NCBI GenBank assembly: GCA_017540175.1
Contig: JAFYBN010000058.1
Span: forward strand, 1 to 43,894
Origin: Clostridia bacterium
GTDB lineage: Bacteria > Bacillota > Clostridia > Oscillospirales > CAG-272
Reading direction: 5' to 3'
DNA length: 43,894 bases
Each line of letters opens with the position of its first letter. Within the stretch, counting starts at the first letter, position 1. Under the pieces are notes generated by a model. The model ran no database searches. It saw nothing but the letters and a program-made list of their open reading frames with translations, and had not been told where the DNA came from. Made by a program: the position numbers and the translations under genes. Below, piece by piece: positions 16,801 to 24,510 of the stretch.

Positions 16801-16817
16801 AATCCCCGAACAAGAGT

Positions 16818-16856
16818 CCCGGCAGGGAGCTTCACCCGAGCTTTTTGCCGGGGTTT
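16818..16856 (+). terminator. terminator after nrdD
   Basis: Arms CCCGGCA (16818-16824) and TGCCGGG (16846-16852) with additional inner pairing and a following GTTTTC. It stands 38 bases before the ATG of the reductase gene, so it may attenuate rather than fully separate the two genes. Confidence 0.65.
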
Positions 16857-16894
16857 TCATGAAAACCCGAGAAACCCGAAAGGACAGGAAAATC

Positions 16895-17806
16895 ATGTAC
16901 GACATCATCATCGTCGGCGGGGGGCCCGCGGGGCTGACCGCCGCCGTGTACGCCCGGCGCGCCAACCGCTCCGTCCTCGTGATCGAAAAGGACAGCTTCG
17001 GCGGGCAGATCACCTTTTCCCCGAACGTGGAAAACATCCCGGGATTCGAGGCGGTGTCCGGGAACGAATTCGCCGAAAAGCTCGTCGGTCAGGCGCTCGC
17101 GCAGGGCGCGGACATGGAGAGCGCCGAGGTGACGGGGATCGTGCGCGGAGAAAACGGCGTGTTCACGGTCCTGACGGACGGGGACGCCTGGCTGTCCCGC
17201 TCCGTCATTCTCGCCTCCGGCGCGAAGCACCGCACCCTCGGGCTCGAGGGCGAGGAGGAGCTGATCGGAAACGGCATTTCCTTCTGCGCGGTGTGCGACG
17301 GGGCGTTTTACCGCGGCAGGCAGGTCGCCGTCGTCGGAGGCGGAAACTCCGCCCTGCAGGAGACCCTGCTTCTCGCCGACCTCTGCGAAAAGGTCACCGT
17401 CATTCAGAATTTGCCCTTCCTCACCGGCGAGAAGAAGCTCGCCGACGCGGTCACCGCAAAGCCGAACGTCGAAGTGATCACCTCCGCCGTCGTCGACGCG
17501 TATCTCGGCACGCCTGACACGGGCGTCACGGGCGTGCGGATCAAAAAGGACGGCGGAGAACTCATCGAGCTGCCCGCCGCCGCCGTCTTCCTCGCCGTGG
17601 GACTGGTCCCGCAGAACGAGGCGTTCGCCGATCTCGTCGCGCTGGACGAACGGGGCTACGCAGACAGCGGGGAGAACTGCCTCACGAAGACCCCGGGGCT
17701 CTTTGTCGCCGGGGACTGCCGCGCAAAGCGGATCCGTCAGGTCACGACCGCCGCCGCCGACGGCGCCGTCGCAGCCCTCGCCGCGTGCGATTATCTCGGC
17801 GAATAG
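16895..17806 (+). CDS. thioredoxin-reductase-like flavoprotein
   Basis: 303 residues from the ATG at 16895, with AGGACAGGAA upstream. An FAD-binding GGGPAGLTAA near the N-terminus, redox-active CAVC (Cys131, Cys134) and the final VAGDCR...QVTTAAADGAVAA put it in the TrxB fold family. The second nucleotide site has GGGNSALQE, but the HRRxxxR-type stretch that binds the NADPH 2'-phosphate in classical TrxB is replaced by QNLPFLTGEK. This resembles clostridial TrxB-like proteins that may use NADH or another donor such as ferredoxin. It follows nrdD closely and is a good candidate to reduce NrdD's fused redoxin domain. The symbol trxB is withheld because the donor is uncertain. Confidence 0.85.
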   Translation: MYDIIIVGGGPAGLTAAVYARRANRSVLVIEKDSFGGQITFSPNVENIPGFEAVSGNEFAEKLVGQALAQGADMESAEVTGIVRGENGVFTVLTDGDAWLSRSVILASGAKHRTLGLEGEEELIGNGISFCAVCDGAFYRGRQVAVVGGGNSALQETLLLADLCEKVTVIQNLPFLTGEKKLADAVTAKPNVEVITSAVVDAYLGTPDTGVTGVRIKKDGGELIELPAAAVFLAVGLVPQNEAFADLVALDERGYADSGENCLTKTPGLFVAGDCRAKRIRQVTTAAADGAVAALAACDYLGE

Positions 17807-17946
17807 GAATCCGCAGGCGGATTCCAATCATTCCAAACGCGAAGCGTTTGTACCTTCACTCGCGAAGCGAATTTCACTCCGCACGCGGAATGTCACTCGC
17901 GAAGCGAATTTCACTCCGTTCGCGGAATTTCACTCGCCGCAGGCGA
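17806..17946. repeat. array of seven short hairpins with a constant spacer
   Basis: Seven small palindromes fill the gap before recD2: 9-bp arms at 17806-17825, CAAACGC/GCGTTTG at 17834-17850, then TCGC-gaa-GCGA (17860), TCCGC-ac-GCGGA (17878), TCGC-gaa-GCGA (17897), TCCG-ttcg-CGGA (17915) and TCGCC-gca-GGCGA (17934). The last five are spaced about 18 bases apart by a nearly constant ATTTCAC. Stems vary while the spacer is kept. No T-run follows, and the first hairpin overlaps the stop codon of the reductase gene by one base. Confidence 0.85.
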
Positions 17947-17966
17947 CTCTCAAGGGGGGGACGGAC

Positions 17967-20234
17967 ATGACGGACAAAAGAACAACCGGCGCGGATACCG
18001 TCTCCGGCATTGTGGAGACGATCCTCTTTCAGAATGAGGAAAACGGCTACACCGTCGCCGAGATCGAGGACACCGCGGGCAATCCCGTCACCCTCGCCGG
18101 CATCATTCCCTTTCTCACCGAAAGCGACCGGATCACCGCGCACGGGGAATGGGTCAACCACCCCACCTATGGACGGCAGTTCCGCGTGGACGCCTTTGAG
18201 AAGACGCTCCCCGCCGAGGAGGGCGACATCCTGCGCTACCTCGGCTCCGGCGCGATCAAGGGCATCGGCCCGAAGACGGCGCAGAAGATCGTGGAGAAAT
18301 TCGGCGCGGACAGCTTCGACGTGATTTCCGACCACCCGGACTGGCTCGCCGAGATCCCCGGCATCACGCAGAAAAAGGCGGCGGACATTTCCGAACAGTT
18401 CAAAACCATGTCCGGGACGCGCGCCGTAATGATGTTCTGCCGCGATTTCTTCACGCCGCAGACCGCCATGAAGATCTACAAGCGCTGGGGCAGCTCCGCG
18501 GTCGAGCGCATCCGGCAGAATCCCTACCGCCTGTGTGAGGATTTCTGGGGCATCAGCTTCCGCAGAGCGGATCAGATCGCCATGAGCCTCGGCATGGAGC
18601 AGGACTCATCGGAGCGGCTCCTGCAGGGCGCGGTCTACGTGCTGCGCACCGAGGCGGCACGCTCCGGGCACACCTGCCTGCCCTACGACGACCTCGTCTC
18701 CTGCATGAACGATCTTCTTTTCGGCGACAGCGTAACGGCGGCGAACCGGCAGACGGTCGCGGCCGCGGTCGAAAAGGGCGTTTCCCTTTTGAAGCTCGTC
18801 TCCCGCGTCTCGCACGGAACGCGCATGATCGGCGAGGCGCGGTACTATAACGCCGAGCGCGGCATCGCGGCGCGCCTCTGTGAGATCGAGCGGCGCTGTC
18901 CCCGGATGAGCGAGGCGGACGCGGTCCGCATCATCCAGAAGACCGAGGCGCAGTCCGGTCTGACCTACGCCGCCGCGCAGAAAACGGCGATGCTCACCGC
19001 CATGCGGGAGGGCGTCATGATCCTCACGGGCGGCCCCGGCACGGGCAAGACGACCATCATCAAGGGGCTGATTTCGATCTTCACCTCCCTCGATCTGAAG
19101 GTCGCCCTCGCCGCGCCGACGGGACGCGCCGCCAAGCGCATGAGCGAGGCGACCTCCTACGAGGCGAAGACCGTTCACCGCCTGCTCGAGATGGACTATT
19201 CGGAGGACAGCGAATCCCGCTTCCTCCGCGACGAATCGAATCCCCTCGACGCGGACGTTCTCATCATCGACGAGGCGTCCATGCTCGACGTGCTTCTCAC
19301 CGACTCCCTGCTCCGGGCGGCGAAGCGGGGCTCGCGGCTCATCCTCATCGGGGACGCCGATCAGCTTCCCTCCGTGGGTGCGGGGAACGTGCTCGGGGAC
19401 CTCATCGCCTCCGGCGTCTTCACCACCGTGCGCCTGACCGAGATCTTCCGCCAGTCCGGCGAAAGCCTGATCATCGTCAACGCTCACGCGATCAACGAGG
19501 GGACATTCCCCGTCGTCGACCGCCGCGGGAAGGACGCAGATTTCTTCTATCTTGCCCGCTCGACCGAGGAGGGCATTCAGGCGACCGTGATCGACCTCGT
19601 GAAGAACCGCCTGCCCCGCGCCTACGGTTCGGAGATCCTTCCACGCATACAGGTCATCACCCCCTCGCGCAAGGGGCTTTCCGGAACGGAGTCGCTCAAC
19701 GCGAGCCTGCAGGAAGCGCTCAATCCTCCCTCGCCGAAAAAGGCGGAGCGGAAATCCCGCGACCGGATCTTCCGCACGGGCGACCGGGTCATGCAGACGC
19801 GGAACAATTACTCCGTCGAATGGGAAACCGACACGGGGGACGAGGGCTTCGGCATTTACAACGGCGACATCGGGACGATCACGGGGCTGGACGGAGAGGA
19901 AAACCTCATGGAGGTCCGCTTCGACGACCGGAACACAAAGCTCGATTTCAGCCAGCTCGACGAACTCGACCATGCCTACGCCATCACCGCGCACAAGAGC
20001 CAGGGGAGCGAATACCCCGTGGTGATCATTCCCCTCTACGACTGCCCCGCCATGCTTCTTTCCCGCAACCTTCTCTACACCGCCGTCACGAGGGCGTCGA
20101 AAATGGTGATCCTCGTCGGCAAGAGAAGCGTCCTCGAGCAGATGATCGCGAACAACCGCCACGCGGAACGCTGCACGCTGCTGCGGGAATTTCTCGCGGA
20201 AAAAAGAATAGAAAAAAAGGGAGCTGACGCATGA
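17967..20234 (+). CDS. recD2: RecD2-type ATP-dependent DNA helicase
   Basis: 755 residues from the ATG at 17967, which has AAGGGGGGG before it; the open frame further upstream runs through the hairpin array and has no homology features. It has an N-terminal OB-like domain (TVSGIVETILFQNEENGYTV), helix-hairpin-helix repeats (GIKGIGPKTAQKIVEKFG), a superfamily 1 helicase core with Walker A GGPGTGKTT at about 355, motif II LIIDEASMLD and the C-terminal AITAHKSQGSEYPVVI. RecD2 (YrrC in Bacillus) is a 5'-3' helicase working without RecBC in repair and replication-fork maintenance. Its C-terminal stop codon lies inside the left arm of a terminator. Confidence 0.95.
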   Translation: MTDKRTTGADTVSGIVETILFQNEENGYTVAEIEDTAGNPVTLAGIIPFLTESDRITAHGEWVNHPTYGRQFRVDAFEKTLPAEEGDILRYLGSGAIKGIGPKTAQKIVEKFGADSFDVISDHPDWLAEIPGITQKKAADISEQFKTMSGTRAVMMFCRDFFTPQTAMKIYKRWGSSAVERIRQNPYRLCEDFWGISFRRADQIAMSLGMEQDSSERLLQGAVYVLRTEAARSGHTCLPYDDLVSCMNDLLFGDSVTAANRQTVAAAVEKGVSLLKLVSRVSHGTRMIGEARYYNAERGIAARLCEIERRCPRMSEADAVRIIQKTEAQSGLTYAAAQKTAMLTAMREGVMILTGGPGTGKTTIIKGLISIFTSLDLKVALAAPTGRAAKRMSEATSYEAKTVHRLLEMDYSEDSESRFLRDESNPLDADVLIIDEASMLDVLLTDSLLRAAKRGSRLILIGDADQLPSVGAGNVLGDLIASGVFTTVRLTEIFRQSGESLIIVNAHAINEGTFPVVDRRGKDADFFYLARSTEEGIQATVIDLVKNRLPRAYGSEILPRIQVITPSRKGLSGTESLNASLQEALNPPSPKKAERKSRDRIFRTGDRVMQTRNNYSVEWETDTGDEGFGIYNGDIGTITGLDGEENLMEVRFDDRNTKLDFSQLDELDHAYAITAHKSQGSEYPVVIIPLYDCPAMLLSRNLLYTAVTRASKMVILVGKRSVLEQMIANNRHAERCTLLREFLAEKRIEKKGADA

Positions 20235-20273
20235 AACTCCGGAAATACGGAGAAATGCGTCAGCTTGCTTTTT
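20222..20273 (+). terminator. terminator of recD2
   Basis: A perfect 11-bp stem, AGCTGACGCAT (20222-20232) with ATGCGTCAGCT (20255-20265), has an inner CTCCG/CGGAG stem and a TTTTT run at 20269-20273. The recD2 stop codon is within the left arm. Confidence 0.88.
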
Positions 20274-20317
20274 CAGAGAGGACACCGTACCTGATTGCGG
20301 AGAAGAAGGGGGGCGAA

Positions 20318-20375
20318 CGGGGCGCTGCCCCGGACCCTGCCGCCTTTTGAAAAAGGCGGGCGAAAACTTTTAATC
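20318..20375. repeat. candidate dispersed repeat with two dyads
   Basis: CGGGGC-gct-GCCCCG (20318-20332) is followed by CCGCCTTTT/AAAAGGCGG (20340-20359) and GGCGAAAACTTTTAAT. The layout resembles the dispersed GGGGC...GCCCC plus CCGCC-TTTT-AAAA-GGCGG intergenic elements I recall from clostridial genomes. It can also act as a terminator for the minus-strand kinase gene, whose stop codon is at 20422. Confidence 0.5.
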
Positions 20376-20421
20376 GGTTTGCGGCAGACCCTTCGATATT
20401 CGCGTCTGCACAGAACAGGCG

Positions 20422-21402
20422 TCAGCGATGCCCGGCGAGGTGTTCGAGGAGCGTCCGCTCCGTCCGCAGAGCGCCCTCTCTCTCGTGCGCCGCGACATCG
20501 CGGTCGTCGAACTCCGCGGCGTAGATGTACGCCGTCCACACGCGGACGAGCAATGCGTAAAACGTGCGGCGGACGCGCTCGGAAGGCGTCTGTTCCGGCT
20601 GCGCGCCGTACCCCTCGTAAAAATGCTCCGCGCCCTCTCCGAGCCAGAACATTTCCATCCCGATATCGCTCCACATCGCGCGGTCCCCGTCGATGATCGC
20701 GGCGAATTCCCGCTTTCCGTCCTCTCCTTCCTTCACGAGGATGTTCCCCGTCCAGAGATCGTTGTGCGTCAGGCGCGGAGTCGTCACTTCGTCGAAATAC
20801 GGCACGCACCGCTCAAACAGCGCGAAAAACCGGTCGATCTCCTCATCCGGGAAGATCCCCATCGGGCGGCAGACCGACGCCCATTCGTCAAGCTCCTTGC
20901 GCAAAGCTTCGCTCCAGAGGTCGAAGCCTCCTCCGTGCAGCACGTCGGCGACCCGTCCGAATTTCTCGCCCGTGACGGCGTTGAACTTTGCCATCGCGCG
21001 GCCGGCGTCGGCAAGGACGGAAGCGCGCTCCTCCTCAGTCAGCGTGAGCTCCGAATACGCCCGCGACGGGATGTAGCGCACGAACATGACGTCCCGGTCG
21101 ACCACAGTCTTCGAGAGATCGTACGCCAGCACTTCCGAAGCGGGAATTCCCCGCTCGGCGCAGATGCGGTCGACCTCGACCTCCGCTTCCATCAGCCCGT
21201 GCTCGTAGGGCAGCAGCAGATGCCGGTTGACCGGACCGAGCCGGAGCACCGCACGGGCGCGGCAGTCGGTATCGACCAGATACGTCGTATTGAAGAGTCC
21301 TCCGGTGAGCGGCTCTGCGGAAAGGAGCCGCGCGCCCAGGATCTTTTCGGTTACCGTCCGGAGTTCGTCCCCGGTCAGTTCCCGGCGCAGAAAGGATTTC
21401 AT
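20422..21402 (-). CDS. APH/fructosamine-kinase-like phosphotransferase
   Basis: 326 residues of the protein-kinase-like aminoglycoside phosphotransferase superfamily. The catalytic loop is LTHNDLWTGNIL (HND in place of the common HGD) and the metal-binding motif is IIDGDRAMWSD. The N-terminal lobe has a GGLFNTTYLV nucleotide loop. Members phosphorylate small molecules such as homoserine, choline, thiamine, glycated amines or antibiotics; the substrate cannot be told here and there is no reason to call it resistance. It is a single gene transcribed from its own promoter, with a repeat/terminator-like element downstream. Confidence 0.82.
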   Translation of the reverse strand: MKSFLRRELTGDELRTVTEKILGARLLSAEPLTGGLFNTTYLVDTDCRARAVLRLGPVNRHLLLPYEHGLMEAEVEVDRICAERGIPASEVLAYDLSKTVVDRDVMFVRYIPSRAYSELTLTEEERASVLADAGRAMAKFNAVTGEKFGRVADVLHGGGFDLWSEALRKELDEWASVCRPMGIFPDEEIDRFFALFERCVPYFDEVTTPRLTHNDLWTGNILVKEGEDGKREFAAIIDGDRAMWSDIGMEMFWLGEGAEHFYEGYGAQPEQTPSERVRRTFYALLVRVWTAYIYAAEFDDRDVAAHEREGALRTERTLLEHLAGHR

Positions 21403-21443
21403 CTTGCCACCGCCTTTCGGTTTTGTTCCGTCCTGTTTTTTCC

Positions 21444-21472
21444 ATTATACCTTCCGCGAAAGGAAACGTCAA
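21444..21472 (-). promoter_or_regulatory. promoter of the phosphotransferase gene
   Basis: Minus-strand TTGACG (21467-21472), 17 bases, TATAAT (21444-21449); the gene begins about 40 bases further on at 21402. It is back to back with the moxR promoter. Confidence 0.85.
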
Positions 21473-21577
21473 GCGCTCTGTGCGTCTCTTTTGGGGAAAA
21501 TCCTTGAATTTCCGCGCGGTTTGGGGACAAAACCGCTCTCCGGCGGCGAAAAAACGGAATTATTTACAGAATCACTC

Positions 21578-21606
21578 TTGTAATTCTCTGAAACCTGTGA
21601 TAGAAT
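21578..21606 (+). promoter_or_regulatory. promoter of the moxR operon
   Basis: TTGTAA (21578-21583), 17-base spacer, TAGAAT (21601-21606), followed by an AT-rich leader and GGAGG at 21648-21652. Confidence 0.75.
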
Positions 21607-21657
21607 ATGCACAATCCACTATATTAGTAAAAAATCTTGATTTTCACGGAGGAAGCG

Positions 21658-22653
21658 GTGATTCACCGCGCAGGTACCATGGCAAACGAACAGAAGATTT
21701 CCGTTCCCGAAAGCTCCCACAAGGCGGCGCAGGCTCTGATCTCCGAAGTGGAGAAGGTCGTCATCGGCAAGCACAACGAAATCGTGCTTCTCGTCACCGC
21801 GATGCTCTCCGGCGGTCACGTCCTCATCGAAGACGTCCCCGGCACGGGCAAAACCACGCTCGCCGCGGCGCTCGCGCGCTCCGCGGGTCTTGACTTCAAC
21901 CGCGCGCAGTTCACCCCCGACGTCATGGCGTCCGACATCACGGGCTTCAACGTTTACAACCGTCAGAAAGAACAGTTCGAGTTCCGCGAAGGTCTCGTCA
22001 TGACGAACATCCTGCTCGCGGACGAAATCAACCGTGCCTCTCCGAAGACCCAGTCCGCTCTGCTCGAGGCGATGGAAGAAGCGAAGGTCACCGTGGACGG
22101 CACGACCTACCGCGTTCCCGATCCGTTCATGGTCATCGCGACCCAGAACCCGACCGGCTACGTCGGCACCTATCCGCTTCCGGAGGCTCAGCTCGACCGT
22201 TTCGCCATCCGTCTCTCGATGGGCTACCCCACCGAAGAGGAAGAGGTCAACATCATCACCGACCGCCGCGGCATCAACCCGCTTGAAAAAGTCAACGCGG
22301 TCACCGACGTCGACACCATCCGCGGCATCCGCGCGGCGATCCAGCAGGTCGCGCTCGAGCCGGAGATCTGCCGCTACATCGTCCGCCTCGTGCACGCGAC
22401 GAGAAAGTCCGCGAAGCTCTCCCTCGGCGCCTCTCCGCGTGCTTCCCTTCTTCTCATGAAGCTCTCGCAGGCGTACGCCTTCCTGCGCGGCCGCGACTAC
22501 GTGCTGCCCGAGGACATCGCGTTCGTGTTCATCCCCGGCATCGCGCACCGCATCGTGCTCAGCCAGGAAGCCCGTCTCAACCGCGAGACCCAGGCCGACA
22601 TTCTGGGCGAGATCCTCAGAAGCGTCGAGGCTCCCTTCAAGACCCAGAGATAA
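21658..22653 (+). CDS. MoxR-family AAA+ ATPase
   Basis: About 331 residues. The start is taken as GTG at 21658 because GGAGG ends five bases before it; an in-frame ATG at 21679 is the alternative, with only a weak AGG near it. Walker A is EDVPGTGKTT, Walker B LLADEINRASPKTQSALLEAM, and the C-terminal lid has the typical SPRASLLLMKLSQAYAFLRGRDYVLPEDI. MoxR ATPases act as chaperones for partner proteins, often with DUF58 and transglutaminase proteins, exactly the two genes that follow. The operon function is unknown even in well-studied bacteria; envelope or surface assembly is a common proposal. Confidence 0.93.
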   Translation: MIHRAGTMANEQKISVPESSHKAAQALISEVEKVVIGKHNEIVLLVTAMLSGGHVLIEDVPGTGKTTLAAALARSAGLDFNRAQFTPDVMASDITGFNVYNRQKEQFEFREGLVMTNILLADEINRASPKTQSALLEAMEEAKVTVDGTTYRVPDPFMVIATQNPTGYVGTYPLPEAQLDRFAIRLSMGYPTEEEEVNIITDRRGINPLEKVNAVTDVDTIRGIRAAIQQVALEPEICRYIVRLVHATRKSAKLSLGASPRASLLLMKLSQAYAFLRGRDYVLPEDIAFVFIPGIAHRIVLSQEARLNRETQADILGEILRSVEAPFKTQR

Positions 22654-22737
22654 CGCGCCCCCCCTTTTCCGCGAAAGAGAAACGTAATCTGATGAAACGT
22701 GATCTTATGAGTAATCTTATGAGAAGAAAGTGATTCT

Positions 22738-24438
22738 ATGGATAACGTCAAAAAACGTCCGCTGCTCAAATTCTCGAAGCGGGCGGTGATCTATCTGCTG
22801 GTGCTCATTTTCGCGCTGATCTTCACGCAGGCGCTCAGAGCGACGGCTTCGGCGGTGCTGTTCTGGTTCCTCGCCCTCTTGCCGGTCGTGTCCCTCATCT
22901 ACGTTCTGATCGGGAAGGCGCTGATCCGCATCTATGTCAGCTCGGATATCACGAAGGTGGAAAAGATGCAGCCGGTTAATTACGAGCTGCGCATCATCAA
23001 CGCTTCCCCCTTCGCCTACCCGTTCATCGAGACGGTCGTGAGCGTTCCGCAGCCGGACGGCGTCCGCTGCACCGAGCAGTCCCTCACCATGAGTCTCCCG
23101 CCGCTGGGCAGCTACATCGTCAACCACGAAACGACGTTCCGCTACCGCGGGACCTATGAGATCGGGGTTCGCTGTCTTTATATCTCCGATTTTCTCGGGC
23201 TCGTCTCCATCCGCCTCGACGTGGACATTTACCAAAACGTCCTCGTCTTCCCGCGCAAGCTCGGGATGGACATCAAGCCCACGACCTCCGCGACCGATAT
23301 TCCGAACGACGCGCCGAAGGTGGTCTTCTCCACCGAAAAGGCGGAGATCGGCAACATCCGCGAATACATCCCCGGCGACTCGCTGAAGAGCATCCACTGG
23401 AAGCTCTCCTCGAAGGCCGTGGACGGCTCGCTCATGGTCAAGGAGTTCAACACCAACACCTCCCAGAGCGTGTATTTCCTCTGCGATTTCTCCCGCGCCA
23501 TTCCGCCGGAGGTCTTTGAGGACGAAAACACCCGCGCCGCCCGTGAAAAGGCGGAGCGCGAGGCCGCGAAAAAGACGAAGGACCGCCGCGTGAAGCTCAA
23601 GGCGGCCAAACCCGACAAGGAAACGCGGAAGGCGGACGCCGCGCAGAAAAAAGCGGCGAAGCGCGCGAAGGCCGGCATGAACGCCTCGGGCGTGAGCACC
23701 GCTGCCATGATCGACGATCTGATCGACGGCGCCGCTGGCGCGAAGAGCCCGCGCAAGGAAAAGAAAGAGAAGAAATCCCTCTTCAAAAAGAAATCCGCGC
23801 CCGCGGTCGATCCCGAAACCGCGGCGGCGAACGCGCTGGAAGCCGAACGGAAGAAGCGCGAAGCCCAGACCCAGTCCGCCCTTGCCATCGGCGGCATCAT
23901 CAAGCCGGAATACGCGCCCGACATGGATGAGTTCTGCGCGGACGGCGTGGTCGAAATGTCCATCGGCGCGGTGCTGAACGAACTGCGGCACGGCAACGAA
24001 GTCACCCTGCTCTGGACCGACAGACGGCAGGACGGCGGCGTCGCTGCGGTTCAGCTCACCTGTCCCGAGGACTTCGACGCGATCTATCCCGTTTTCGCGA
24101 CCACTCCGCCCTGCTCGGAAAAGGAAAACGTCACGAGCCTTCTTCCCCTCATCAACGAATCCTTAAACGTCACGCTCCGCATCTGCACCTCGAACCTCGA
24201 CCCGCTCTCCTTGAACCAGTACGCGGCGATCCCGGGGCTCTTCGGCGGCGCGGGCACGGGCTGCGTGGCGGAGGTCATGCTGTTCAACCCCGAGGAGCGC
24301 TATGAGGACGTGAAGATCCGCCGGGAATACGTCGAAATGAGCCGCATCCGTCTGTCGCAGGACGGCGTCGATCTGACGGAGCTTGTCGCCGTCAAGGACG
24401 AAAACGGCCGCTACACCCTTCAGAAAGCCTCGCGCTGA
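22738..24438 (+). CDS. DUF58 domain protein with a Lys/Ala-rich insert
   Basis: 566 residues. Two membrane helices near the N-terminus (about 13-60) are followed by a beta-rich domain and the DUF58 signature REYIPGDSLKSIHWKLSSK at about 212-230. A very basic, low-complexity insert at about residues 261-378 (many KK, AAK and EAERKK runs) interrupts the domain before a C-terminal part with EVTLLWTDRR. Ordinary DUF58 proteins of this type are about 380-440 residues, so the insert explains the size. It is partner of the MoxR ATPase upstream and the transglutaminase protein downstream. The ATG has GAGAAGAAAG before it. The biochemical role is unknown. Confidence 0.9.
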   Translation: MDNVKKRPLLKFSKRAVIYLLVLIFALIFTQALRATASAVLFWFLALLPVVSLIYVLIGKALIRIYVSSDITKVEKMQPVNYELRIINASPFAYPFIETVVSVPQPDGVRCTEQSLTMSLPPLGSYIVNHETTFRYRGTYEIGVRCLYISDFLGLVSIRLDVDIYQNVLVFPRKLGMDIKPTTSATDIPNDAPKVVFSTEKAEIGNIREYIPGDSLKSIHWKLSSKAVDGSLMVKEFNTNTSQSVYFLCDFSRAIPPEVFEDENTRAAREKAEREAAKKTKDRRVKLKAAKPDKETRKADAAQKKAAKRAKAGMNASGVSTAAMIDDLIDGAAGAKSPRKEKKEKKSLFKKKSAPAVDPETAAANALEAERKKREAQTQSALAIGGIIKPEYAPDMDEFCADGVVEMSIGAVLNELRHGNEVTLLWTDRRQDGGVAAVQLTCPEDFDAIYPVFATTPPCSEKENVTSLLPLINESLNVTLRICTSNLDPLSLNQYAAIPGLFGGAGTGCVAEVMLFNPEERYEDVKIRREYVEMSRIRLSQDGVDLTELVAVKDENGRYTLQKASR

Positions 24439-24510
24439 CCGGCGCAAACGTATGGAAAGCAGCTTTTCACCTGATTTTCAAACCGAATCTGTTATCGAAG
24501 GGATTTTCCC

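Noticed and set aside
13838-16813. A 991-codon minus-strand open frame including a GARKP repeat
   Set aside because: It is the reverse of nrdD, and the GARKP repeat is only the translation of the 15-bp minisatellite.
17806-17946. Possible CRISPR or attachment site in the hairpin array
   Set aside because: The repeating part is only 7-8 bases, spacers are palindromes of about 11 bases, and no integrase or cas gene is near.
17703-17966. N-terminal extension of recD2
   Set aside because: The open frame runs through the TrxB-like gene end and the hairpin array; the ATG at 17967 has the ribosome site and matches the family N-terminus.
20422-21402. Antibiotic resistance gene (aminoglycoside phosphotransferase)
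   Set aside because: Only the superfamily fold is supported; the catalytic loop is HND and there is no similarity to a known resistance subtype that I can recognise.
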